DNA of 64,000 bases. Origin: Oscillospiraceae bacterium (GTDB lineage: Bacteria > Bacillota > Clostridia > Oscillospirales > Oscillospiraceae). A program made the translations under genes and the position numbers. Shown piece by piece: positions 1-6,752 of the stretch. The notes under the pieces were generated by a model. It was not told the DNA's origin. It saw nothing but the letters and a program-made list of their open reading frames with translations, and did no database searches. Position 1 is the first letter of the stretch. Each line of letters starts with the position of its first letter. Location: positions 1 through 64,000 of the forward strand of contig JAAWQM010000006.1 of NCBI GenBank assembly GCA_022800525.1, written 5' to 3'.

Positions 1-1113
1 GCCGAGCCCTCCCGCAAGACGGCTGCTCCCGGTATCCGCCTGATAAAAGACATCATACATCTGTGTCAGCTGAGAATCGGTCATGCCGATGCCGGTGTCG
101 CAGATATCAATGACCAGATTGGCGCCGTAATGCTCCCTGCGGTGCCTGATACGGATATTCACGCCGCCCTCTTCCGTAAACTTGATAGAATTTTCTACCA
201 GGATTTTGAGTACATGGGAAATCTTTTCCGCATCGCCGGCAAGGGCCGCCGGAACATTGGGGTCGATATCAAACACCAACTCCAGATGCTGCCGGTTGGT
301 TTGCAGCGCGACCGTTGTGATCACATCGTTCAGCACCGAGGTAATCATATATTCTTTTTTGGCCGGGGTCAGCGTGCCCTCCAGAATCTCCGTATAGTCC
401 AGCATATTGTTGATCTGGTTGGACAGGCGCTTTCCCGCCAGCTTTATGGATGACATATCCAAGCGGATGTCCGGGGAAAGCTCCTTCGCCAGGGCTACCT
501 CGCTGATGCCGATCACCATATTGATCGGCGTGCGAAGCTCATGGGAAACATTGGACAGGAAGACGGCGTTTTGCTTCCCCGACGTCTCCAGCTCTTCAAC
601 CACATGCTCATACCACTTCCGCTGCACATTCCGCCGGTTGACCCAGTACCGCGCCAGCGCGGTTCCTCCCAGGGTCACAACAGCGCCAAGGCCTATGCGC
701 ACAATGTCCCGGAGTCCCATTTGATCCGAGATGGTATGGAGGATCAGAACGTGGTACAGCAGCGCCAGCACATACAGGGCGGCTATCGCATGCAATATCC
801 ACTTTCTGTTCAGCATGAACAGCGCAAGGACAAGAATACAGGCCATGGCTGGTATATCGTAAAGGCTGGATTCATGTATGCTGAAGAAAAAGAATTCGGC
901 CAGCATCACTCCCGCGCACAGATTCTCATAAAACGTACCCGCCCCGAGCTTCGTAATGTGCAAAATCCACACGCTGAAGCATCCTGCCGTTATCGGCAGA
1001 ATCATCCAGAATTCCCATGACATGACCAACGTGACAAAACTCAATATACTGCTGAGTACCGTAATAATGACCGCCAGCAGAAGGCGCCTGCTTGTCTGTT
1101 CCTCCGGCCTCAT
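1..1113 (-). CDS. Sensor histidine kinase, multi-pass membrane type, cut by the window edge
   Basis: This is a membrane histidine kinase that should autophosphorylate and pass phosphate to a receiver protein. 371 codons are visible; the C-terminus runs off the left edge inside the ATP-binding domain. Residues ~10-145 form several hydrophobic segments without an obvious extracellular domain. They are followed by a linker helix and the H-box NVSHELRTPIN, with the phospho-accepting His at residue 191. The N-box (ILVENSIKF) and G1 box (CDTGIGM) follow. The ATG overlaps the stop of the upstream receiver gene by four bases (ATGA), so the two are probably translationally coupled. Whether further domains follow, making it a hybrid kinase, cannot be seen. 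The family is certain; the signal is unknown. Confidence 0.9.
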   Translation of the reverse strand, partial: MRPEEQTSRRLLLAVIITVLSSILSFVTLVMSWEFWMILPITAGCFSVWILHITKLGAGTFYENLCAGVMLAEFFFFSIHESSLYDIPAMACILVLALFMLNRKWILHAIAALYVLALLYHVLILHTISDQMGLRDIVRIGLGAVVTLGGTALARYWVNRRNVQRKWYEHVVEELETSGKQNAVFLSNVSHELRTPINMVIGISEVALAKELSPDIRLDMSSIKLAGKRLSNQINNMLDYTEILEGTLTPAKKEYMITSVLNDVITTVALQTNRQHLELVFDIDPNVPAALAGDAEKISHVLKILVENSIKFTEEGGVNIRIRHRREHYGANLVIDICDTGIGMTDSQLTQMYDVFYQADTGSSRLAGGLG

Positions 1114-1472
1114 CGCTTCTCAAACTCCTGGGAGATTCGTTTCAGCAGCTCCTGGGGACGGTAGGGTTTTTTAAGATAGTTCACCGCGCCCAGCTTGATG
1201 GCGCTGACGACATCCTCCTCCAGCCCCGACGCCGTCAAAAAGATCACGGGGATCCCGGGGGCAAAGCCCTTCATGCGCTCAAAGGTCTCAATGCCGTTCA
1301 TCCCCGGCATATCAATGTCCAGAAGAACCATATCCACCTTCGTGCCCCTCAGCCTCACCAGCGCGTCCATCCCTGATTCCGCCGTGAGCACCTCATATTC
1401 CTTCCCAAGGATGATTTGTGTCCTGGCCAGATTCATATCGTCGTCATCGACAACTAAAATGCACTTTTTCAT
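1110..1472 (-). CDS. Single-domain response regulator (CheY-like receiver)
   Basis: This 120-residue receiver domain has no output domain. It has the acidic pocket near the N-terminus (VVDDDD), the phospho-accepting Asp in MVLLDIDMPG, the Thr of the FLTAS strand and the Lys of LKKPY. It therefore probably acts by protein-protein contact or as a phosphorelay intermediate for the kinase encoded immediately downstream. The start chosen is the ATG at 1472, preceded by GGAGGT with a 6-base spacing. An upstream in-frame ATG at 1508 has no such site. A good sigma-70 promoter lies just upstream. Confidence 0.88.
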   Translation of the reverse strand: MKKCILVVDDDDMNLARTQIILGKEYEVLTAESGMDALVRLRGTKVDMVLLDIDMPGMNGIETFERMKGFAPGIPVIFLTASGLEEDVVSAIKLGAVNYLKKPYRPQELLKRISQEFEKR

Positions 1473-1525
1473 GTGGCTACCTCCAGCTTTATTATTGCAA
1501 AGTCGCATGAAGCGACACGTAGTTT

Positions 1526-1554
1526 ATCTTAAATAAAAACCGTGGAAAAGTCAA
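1526..1554 (-). promoter_or_regulatory. Sigma-70 promoter of the receiver-kinase operon
   Basis: On the minus strand TTGACT (1549-1554), a 17-base spacer and TAAGAT (1526-1531) precede the receiver gene. A small hairpin (GTCGC/GCGAC, 1503-1517) lies in the leader. Confidence 0.65.
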
Positions 1555-1670
1555 GCCTATGTTTTCGTATGCCAGGGTATCGGGCAGCCCCACAGCAAAG
1601 ACGAGAAAGGGAGCAGCTGTCAGCTGCTCCCCGGACAAAAGCGCCTGATCTGGTTTTGAGCATCAAAAAC

Positions 1671-1717
1671 GCGGAGTGTCCCTCACAGGGTATTCAAACC
1701 CGATCAGGACACTCCGC
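1671..1717 (-). terminator. Hairpin terminator behind tRNA-Pro
   Basis: An 11-base stem (1671-1681 with 1707-1717) starts two bases after the encoded CCA of the tRNA and is followed on the minus strand by GTTTTTG. Its loop holds a second small stem (GGG..CCC) that looks like a tRNA T-arm. The rest of 1555-1670 shows nothing recognisable. Confidence 0.65.
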
Positions 1718-1718
1718 A

Positions 1719-1794
1719 TGGTCGGAGTGCAGGGACTCGAACCCTGGGCCTCCTGCTCCCAAAGCAGGCGCGCTACCAACTGCGCAACACCCCG
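1719..1794 (-). tRNA. tRNA-Pro (anticodon UGG), CCA encoded
   Basis: On the minus strand a complete cloverleaf can be drawn. The acceptor stem CGGGGTG pairs with CACTCCG with one G-U. The D-arm contains AGTTGGTAGCGC. The anticodon stem CCTGC/GCAGG closes the loop TTTGGGA, giving anticodon TGG. The T-arm is GGGTTCGAGTCCC. The discriminator A is followed by an encoded CCA at 1719-1721. Total length is 76 bases including CCA. The UGG anticodon reads proline CCN codons. Confidence 0.95.
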
Positions 1795-1835
1795 GACTCT
1801 CCGGCAGCACGGTCCGCAGGGGACCGTACAACCCT

Positions 1836-1863
1836 ATTATACATATTTTTTTCCATTTGTCAA
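1836..1863 (-). promoter_or_regulatory. Sigma-70 promoter of tRNA-Pro
   Basis: Minus-strand TTGACA (1858-1863), a 16-base AT-rich spacer and TATAAT (1836-1841) lie ~40 bases upstream of the tRNA. Both hexamers match consensus exactly. Confidence 0.8.
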
Positions 1864-1881
1864 ATGTTCAAAAAATTTATG

Positions 1882-1910
1882 GTGACTTTTTTCCTCCGAT
1901 GGAGTACAAT
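1882..1910 (+). promoter_or_regulatory. Probable sigma-70 promoter of the rhomboid-like gene
   Basis: GTGACT (1882-1887), a 17-base spacer and TACAAT (1905-1910) lie 40 bases before the TTG start. Confidence 0.55.
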
Positions 1911-1949
1911 ACCTGTATCCTATCATTACGATCACTGGAGGAACTTCCC

Positions 1950-2804
1950 TTGAGAAAACTGAACGACGCCATCGACCGCTTCTGCTCCATGCATCCCCGG
2001 CTGGGCATCCCGGGCCTCATGCGGTACATCGTCATCGCCAACGCCGCCATCTATATCTTCAGCCTCTTCGACCAGTCCGGCCTGCTGCTGCAGCTGCTGG
2101 CCATGGACGCCCGGGCCGTCCTCCACGGCCAGCTCTGGCGGGTCTTCACCTTCGTCCTCATCCCCACCGGCGGCCACCCCCTGTCCGTGCTCATCTCCCT
2201 GTTCTTCTACTACTGGCTGGGCGAGTCCATGGAGCGGCTGTGGGGCAGCGCCAAATTCACCTTCTACTACGCCAGCGGAATGCTGCTGAGCGTGCTGGCC
2301 TCCTTCCTGGCGCTGCTGCTGGACGGCTTCGCCTTCCCGCTGTACGGCGCGGGGTATGTGAACGCGGCGCTGTTCTTCGCCTACGCCCTCACCTACCCGG
2401 AGGCGATGGTGCGGCTCTTCTATATCATCCCCATCAAGATGAAGTGGCTGGCAATCCTGGAGGCCGCTCTCTACGCCGCCGCGGTGGTCCGGGGCGCCTC
2501 CCTGGGGCTGTGGGGCTACGCCCTGACGCCCATCGTGGCGATGCTGAACCTGTTCGTGTTCTTCTCCCCGGACTTCCGCCGCAGGGCGGAGACCGTCCGC
2601 TCCCATCACCGCCGGGAGGCGGTGCAGTTCCGCAGGGCGGTGAAGGAGCAGCAGCGGCAGAAGGGCTACAACCACAAATGCGAGGTCTGCGGACGCACGG
2701 ACACGGACCACCCTGAGCTGCAGTTCCGCTACTGCTCCAAGTGCTCCGGCTACCACTGCTTCTGCGAGGACCACATCTTCAACCATACCCACCACCTGGA
2801 GTAG
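1950..2804 (+). CDS. Rhomboid-fold membrane protein with C-terminal Cys/His cluster
   Basis: This 284-residue protein has about six hydrophobic segments between residues ~25 and 205 arranged as in rhomboid/Der1-like proteins, with the family-typical LWR after the first luminal loop. I see no GxSG catalytic serine motif, so protease activity is doubtful. The C-terminal ~50 residues carry CEVC, YCSKC, CFCEDH and HTHH, a likely zinc-binding cytoplasmic tail. The start is a TTG at 1950 placed 8 bases after GGAGG; upstream in-frame codons run through the tRNA and cannot be coding. It stands alone between the tRNA and a convergent ArsC-like gene. Substrate and partner are unknown. Confidence 0.75.
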   Translation: MRKLNDAIDRFCSMHPRLGIPGLMRYIVIANAAIYIFSLFDQSGLLLQLLAMDARAVLHGQLWRVFTFVLIPTGGHPLSVLISLFFYYWLGESMERLWGSAKFTFYYASGMLLSVLASFLALLLDGFAFPLYGAGYVNAALFFAYALTYPEAMVRLFYIIPIKMKWLAILEAALYAAAVVRGASLGLWGYALTPIVAMLNLFVFFSPDFRRRAETVRSHHRREAVQFRRAVKEQQRQKGYNHKCEVCGRTDTDHPELQFRYCSKCSGYHCFCEDHIFNHTHHLE

Positions 2805-2817
2805 GTCCGGCGGCGCG

Positions 2818-3153
2818 TTACTCCCAGGTCTCCCACACCTCCGGGCAGTACCCCACGGTGACGTCCTTCCCGTTCCGGACGATGGGCGTGTTGAACAGCT
2901 GGGGATTCTCAAACAGCTTATCCTCCGCCGCGTCGGGGGTGATATACGCCATGTACAGGTCCTGGTAAGCCTTGCACTTCGTATTCACAAGCTGCTGGAA
3001 GGTCAGCTTCTGCCGGATGGAGCGGTATTCGCCCAGGGAAAAGCCCTTCCTGGCCAGGTCGATGGACTGGTATCGAATGCGCCGCTCCTTGAACCAGCGC
3101 TCCGCTTTCTTGGTTTCAAAGCACTTGGGGAGACCGAAAATCTGGATATTCAT
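2818..3153 (-). CDS. ArsC/Spx-family thioredoxin-fold protein
   Basis: This 111-residue protein has the length and order of the arsenate reductase-like family. A beta strand leads into the catalytic-type LPKCFETKKA with a single Cys11. It is followed by WF, the YQSIDLARKG segment, and a C-terminal TPIVRNGKDVTVGY that matches the cis-Pro strand of the family (RPIV-like). Members include true arsenate reductases, the Spx regulator and many uncharacterised redox proteins. No ars gene is nearby, so arsenate reduction is not supported by context. It is divergent from the sirtuin gene with 46 bases between the starts. Confidence 0.8.
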   Translation of the reverse strand: MNIQIFGLPKCFETKKAERWFKERRIRYQSIDLARKGFSLGEYRSIRQKLTFQQLVNTKCKAYQDLYMAYITPDAAEDKLFENPQLFNTPIVRNGKDVTVGYCPEVWETWE

Positions 3154-3199
3154 ACTGTATGCTCCTTATGAAAATATTGTGTATACCGGAGGGACAATC

Positions 3200-3910
3200 A
3201 TGACAGACGCAGTGAAAAAACTGAGGGACTGGACCAGCCAGAGCGAAAACATCGTCTTTTTCGGCGGGGCCGGGGTCAGCACCGAGAGCGGCATCCCCGA
3301 TTTCCGCAGCGTGGACGGCCTCTACAACCAGGAGTACGACTACCCTCCGGAGACCATCCTCAGCCACAGCTTCTATGAGCGGAACCCGGAGGAATTCTTC
3401 CGCTTCTACCGCAACAAGATGCTCTATCTGGACGCCCGGCCCAACGCCGCCCACAGGAAGCTGGCGGAGTGGGAGGCCGCCGGGAAGCTGAAGGCCGTCG
3501 TCACCCAGAACATCGACGGCCTCCACCAGAAGGCGGGCAGCAAAAACGTCCTGGAGCTCCACGGCAGCGTCCTGCGCAACTACTGCGCCAGATGCGGCGC
3601 GTTCCACGGCGTGGAAGCCGTCGTGAACAGCGCGGGCGTCCCCCGCTGCCAGTGCGGCGGGACCGTCAAGCCGGACGTGGTGCTCTACGAGGAGGGGCTG
3701 GACGAGGATGTGATGAGGAAGGCCGTCTCCGCCATCCGCCGCGCGGACGTGCTCATCATCGGCGGCACGTCCCTGACGGTGTACCCGGCGGCGGGGCTGG
3801 TGCGGTACTACCGGGGGGACAAGCTGGTGGTCATCAATAAAGCGGATTTGGGGGCCGGGGCGGACCTGACCATCACCGAACCCATTGGCCAGGTCATGGC
3901 GCAGTTATAG
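3200..3910 (+). CDS. cobB: NAD-dependent protein deacylase, Sir2 family
   Basis: This 236-residue sirtuin removes acyl groups from lysines using NAD, producing nicotinamide and O-acyl-ADP-ribose. Visible motifs in order are the NAD-binding GAGVSTESGIPDFRS, the TQNIDGLH motif, and the catalytic His in LELHGS. A four-Cys zinc knuckle (CARC ... CQC) and the second nucleotide motif GGTSLTVYPAAG follow. The ATG at 3200 follows GGAGG with a good spacing; the longer upstream reading frame lies antisense to the ArsC-like gene. A GNAT acetyltransferase is encoded 1.5 kb away, but no functional link is implied. Confidence 0.93.
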   Translation: MTDAVKKLRDWTSQSENIVFFGGAGVSTESGIPDFRSVDGLYNQEYDYPPETILSHSFYERNPEEFFRFYRNKMLYLDARPNAAHRKLAEWEAAGKLKAVVTQNIDGLHQKAGSKNVLELHGSVLRNYCARCGAFHGVEAVVNSAGVPRCQCGGTVKPDVVLYEEGLDEDVMRKAVSAIRRADVLIIGGTSLTVYPAAGLVRYYRGDKLVVINKADLGAGADLTITEPIGQVMAQL

Positions 3911-3957
3911 GGCTCAGGACCGCCCGGCCTGTTCGTGTCTCAAAGTCCGCCGGTCCC

Positions 3958-3963
3958 ATTATA
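3958..3963 (-). promoter_or_regulatory. Candidate extended -10 element reading antisense into the sirtuin gene
   Basis: The minus strand reads TGGTATAAT here, an extended -10 motif; the -35 position (TTCCCT) is poor. A transcript would run antisense to cobB toward the ArsC-like gene. This is weak evidence from sequence only. Confidence 0.3.
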
Positions 3964-4035
3964 CCACAAAATGGGCGGAAAGGGAAGTATCCGTGCAGGG
4001 GCGCCGGGGAAATCAATTTCAACCGGTGCGCGGGA

Positions 4036-4062
4036 AAAGGCGGGGCGTCAAGCCCCGCCTTT
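4036..4062 (-). terminator. Terminator of the sigma-factor fusion gene
   Basis: An 11-base perfect stem (4036-4046 with 4052-4062) lies 4 bases after the stop codon and is followed on the minus strand by TTTTCCC. It is nearly symmetric and could also stop transcription from the sirtuin side. Confidence 0.75.
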
Positions 4063-4066
4063 CCGC

Positions 4067-5353
4067 TTACTTCCGGCCTTGCGGTTCGGAAGTAATATAA
4101 TCTGTGATGCAGTCGTACCAGTGGACATAGGTTCTCCCATTGATGGTCAGCCGCTCGCTGTCCGGCAGAAGCTCCGTCCAGGGCTTTCCATAGCGGTCCA
4201 GGGCCCAGCCGTCCCGGTTGAACCTGCGCCAGAGTATGGTCCTGCCGCTGCGGTCCAGGAACTGCTCGGAGGCCACGCCGTCGTTGTAGGTCTCCACGTC
4301 CATCACGCAGACGGTATCATACGCTTTCCCGGCGATGGTCACGGTATACCGGCCCACGATGTCCAGCAGAAAATCCTTGTCCGCGCACGTGACCACGCGC
4401 CCCGTCCGCCGGATGTCCCCCTTGGGGGAGAGATGGACGGCGTTGCCGCAGTTGTTCTCCCCGAAGCCCCAGTTGGGCAGGAACGCCTCCCCGTCCAGGA
4501 AGGTTGCGTAACGCCGGATGTCCCCCTCCTTCCGGATGGCGGACAGATAGCGGCAGTGGGTGTCCGTCAGCTGCGCCACGAATGTCCAGTCCGTCACGTC
4601 CTCCCTGCCGGAGGGGTCCGACTCCCTGGCGGTCAGCTCCACGCCCTCGATGCCGTGGACCTCGGCCCTGCCAATGACCTGCATGTCGCAGATATGGGTA
4701 CATTTCCGTTCCGGGAAATCGTACATCCCCCAGGACAGCTTCTCCCCCGGCCGGGGGACCAGGAACCAGCCCATCAGCTCCTCCCACCTGACGGAGAACG
4801 GGGCCGCGCTCTGCTCCTCAATGGCGTATTCCGGCAGAAATTCAGGCAGCTTCTTCATGAAAAAATCTCCTTTCCGTTGGGGCGGCGGGCAGGGGTATTT
4901 GCTCCGGAACCGCCGCTTGGCGGCGTGCAGGCGGCTCTTCACCGTCCCCAGGGGGACCCCCAGCCTGCGGGCAATCTCCGCCTGGGGCAGCTCCTCCCAG
5001 AAGTACAGGTACAGCGCCTCCCGGTCCCGGGCCTCCAGCAGCTCCAGCGTGTCGCGGACGGCGGACTCCGCCTCCGCCCCGTACTGGCCCAGCTCCCGCT
5101 CCGGCAGCTCGTCCAGAGAGACCTCCCGCCGCCCCGCCGCCGCGCGGAAGTAGTCGGCGCACTTGTTCCGGGCGATGCTGAGCATCCAGGCTTTGAAGGC
5201 GTCCTGATTGTTCAGCTGGCCGAAGCGGCGGCAGGCCGTCAGCCAGACCTCCTGCAAAACGTCCTCGGCGTCCGCGGTCCCCGGCAGGCGGAAGCGCACA
5301 TACCGCTCCACCGCCCCGCGATGGGCGGACAGCAGCTCCTCAAAGCGGTCCAA
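4067..5353 (-). CDS. ECF-type RNA polymerase sigma factor fused in frame to a C-terminal ligand- or envelope-type domain
   Basis: This 428-residue protein has two parts. Residues ~1-165 are an ECF sigma factor: region 2 contains DAEDVLQEVWLTA and the DNA-melting segment, and region 4 is a helix-turn-helix (ELPQAEIARRLGVPLGTVKSRLH). The remaining ~260 residues, starting FFMKKLPEFLPEYAI, form a soluble domain rich in Trp and acidic residues with no membrane segment. I do not recognise it as a named family. Inside the frame, at 4857, an ATG is preceded by AAAGGAG and a 7-base spacer, so the C-terminal part is probably also made separately as ~263 residues. The start is the TTG at 5353 after GGAGGTGA; an ATG further up would lie before the predicted transcription start. 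A promoter resembling ECF-type sites lies upstream, suggesting autoregulation. Confidence 0.8.
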   Translation of the reverse strand: MDRFEELLSAHRGAVERYVRFRLPGTADAEDVLQEVWLTACRRFGQLNNQDAFKAWMLSIARNKCADYFRAAAGRREVSLDELPERELGQYGAEAESAVRDTLELLEARDREALYLYFWEELPQAEIARRLGVPLGTVKSRLHAAKRRFRSKYPCPPPQRKGDFFMKKLPEFLPEYAIEEQSAAPFSVRWEELMGWFLVPRPGEKLSWGMYDFPERKCTHICDMQVIGRAEVHGIEGVELTARESDPSGREDVTDWTFVAQLTDTHCRYLSAIRKEGDIRRYATFLDGEAFLPNWGFGENNCGNAVHLSPKGDIRRTGRVVTCADKDFLLDIVGRYTVTIAGKAYDTVCVMDVETYNDGVASEQFLDRSGRTILWRRFNRDGWALDRYGKPWTELLPDSERLTINGRTYVHWYDCITDYITSEPQGRK

Positions 5354-5401
5354 CCCGTCACCTCCCATGCTAGTGATTTGAAAACCGGTTTCACTTACAT
5401 A

Positions 5402-5427
5402 GACGGGATTTGGGGGCGAAAGGTTCA
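5402..5427 (-). promoter_or_regulatory. ECF-type promoter, probably autoregulatory
   Basis: The minus strand reads TGAACC (5422-5427), exactly 16 bases, then CGTC (5402-5405). This is close to the TGAAAC-N16-CGTC type used by B. subtilis ECF sigma factors such as SigM and SigW. It sits ~50 bases before the TTG start of the sigma gene. Confidence 0.55.
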
Positions 5428-5447
5428 TTGGGGAGATTTTTTCTTCT

Positions 5448-5978
5448 TCAATTTTTCCACAGGACCTGTTCCACCGTGACGGTCTGTTCCCCCTTGAAGT
5501 CCATTTCCACAGTGGTCAGATGGGTAAAGCCCAGCTTCTCCTGGAGGGCGGCGGAGGCGGCGTTGAAATCAAAATAGCCGCACTGGACGTAATCCATCCC
5601 CTCCTCCTCAAAAAGGTGGGCGATGACAGCCCGCAGAGCCTCCGACATCAGCCCCTGCCGCCGGTAATGCCGGGAGATGCAGAAGGACAGGCTCACGCCC
5701 CGCTTCCCCTTCAGGTCGGGCAGCTCCAGCAGGTGGTCGGGCAGCTTGGTGACGTTCAGGTTGCCGATGGCGCGGCCAGTTTCCTTGTATATCAGGACAT
5801 AGCTGCGGTCCTCCTTGTCCTTCAGCCAGTCGAAAGTGACGCGTGCGGTCTCCCTGGTGTCCATCAGGTCGTTGCCCATCATACGGCACATTTCCGCGTC
5901 CATAGCGTAGGCGCAGAAGTCGTTGAAATCATCCTCCCGGAATTTCCGCAGGATGAAGTGTTCGGTCTCCAAAAACAT
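5448..5978 (-). CDS. GNAT family N-acetyltransferase (RimJ/RimL type)
   Basis: This 176-residue protein has the layout of RimJ/RimL-like acetyltransferases. It begins with LETEHFILRKFREDD and has a central LSFCISRHYRRQGLMSEALRAV segment, the acetyl-CoA pyrophosphate-binding loop (R/Q-x-x-G-x-G/A type). The C-terminal half contains NAASAALQEKLGF. It would transfer acetyl from acetyl-CoA to a protein N-terminus or small amine; the substrate is unknown. The ATG at 5978 follows AGGAGG with 8 bases. It is a single gene between two sigma-factor loci. Confidence 0.88.
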   Translation of the reverse strand: MFLETEHFILRKFREDDFNDFCAYAMDAEMCRMMGNDLMDTRETARVTFDWLKDKEDRSYVLIYKETGRAIGNLNVTKLPDHLLELPDLKGKRGVSLSFCISRHYRRQGLMSEALRAVIAHLFEEEGMDYVQCGYFDFNAASAALQEKLGFTHLTTVEMDFKGEQTVTVEQVLWKN

Positions 5979-6044
5979 GATGCAGTCCTCCTGAAAATAA
6001 TTGATACGCAGAATTTTCCTGGCCTGATACATCTGTGTAGAGGC

Positions 6045-6144
6045 GGATATCATCCGCCCCTGCAATGCACCGCCGTTACTGCGGTTCTGTCCTTTGGTGC
6101 GCGGGCGAGCAATGCTCGCCCCTACACTGGACTGGCGGTGGTAT
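6045..6144. repeat. Palindromic intergenic repeat module
   Basis: Two short palindromic units, GGCGGATATCATCCGCC and GGGCGAGCAATGCTCGCCC, lie in the GNAT leader. The first is related to sequence at 42152-42185 and 11045-11080 in this window, so it is a dispersed repeat module. Confidence 0.5.
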
Positions 6145-6151
6145 CGGACCC

Positions 6152-6180
6152 ATTATACACCCAGCCTTTTTCCGCCGCAA
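6152..6180 (-). promoter_or_regulatory. Probable promoter of the GNAT gene
   Basis: Minus-strand TTGCGG (6175-6180), 17 bases, TATAAT (6152-6157). A direct repeat GCCGCAACAAA occurs at 6174-6184 and 6198-6208 between this promoter and the divergent sigma gene, possibly an operator. Confidence 0.45.
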
Positions 6181-6257
6181 CAAAAAAATCCTTCTGCGCC
6201 GCAACAAACACCGGCCCTCAATTGTATAGTAAGTGAACAGGACAGGAGGTGATCCCC

Positions 6258-6752
6258 GTGGCGGGTGCGCTCACAACAGAGGAGGTGGCCAGCCTCTACC
6301 GGCGGCATGTCAAAACGGTCTATCAGATCAGCCGGATGCTGCTGAAAAACGGCCCCGACGCGGAGGACGCCGTCCAGAACGTATTCCGCAAGGCGATGGA
6401 GCGGGACGAGCCTTTCGATGGTCCGGACCACGAGAGGGCCTGGCTCATCGTCACCGCCCGGAACGAGTGCAAAAACCAGCTGCGGCACTGGTGGCGCACC
6501 AGGCGGGCGGACGCGGAAACGCTGGACGCCCTGGCCTGGGAGCAGCCAGCGGACGGGGAGCTGTGGGACATGATCCTGCGGCTTCCGGAGCACGAGAAAA
6601 CCGCGCTGTACCTGCATTATTATCAAGGGTACAGCACCAATGAAACAGCGGAGCTGATGGGAAAGAACCCGTCCACCGTCCGGTCCTGGCTGTTCCGGGC
6701 GCGCCGCAGACTGAAAGATTTATTGGAGGAGGACGGCGAGTATGGAGGATAG
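6258..6752 (+). CDS. ECF-type RNA polymerase sigma factor
   Basis: This 164-residue sigma-70 family protein consists of region 2 (NGPDAEDAVQNVFRKAM, followed by AWLIVTARNECKNQLR) and region 4 (YYQGYSTNETAELMGKNPSTVRSWLFRARRRLK). It lacks regions 1 and 3, as expected of group 4 sigma factors. The start is the GTG at 6258, 7 bases after AGGAGGT; the earlier GTG at 6249 lies inside that ribosome-binding site. The gene overlaps the next by 11 bases, the usual arrangement for a sigma/anti-sigma pair. The regulon cannot be deduced. Confidence 0.9.
   Translation: MAGALTTEEVASLYRRHVKTVYQISRMLLKNGPDAEDAVQNVFRKAMERDEPFDGPDHERAWLIVTARNECKNQLRHWWRTRRADAETLDALAWEQPADGELWDMILRLPEHEKTALYLHYYQGYSTNETAELMGKNPSTVRSWLFRARRRLKDLLEEDGEYGG

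Noticed and set aside
2818..3153. Arsenate resistance role for the ArsC-like protein
   Set aside because: There is no arsR, arsB or acr3 nearby and the active-site region differs from the standard CNTC-type motif, so only family membership is claimed.
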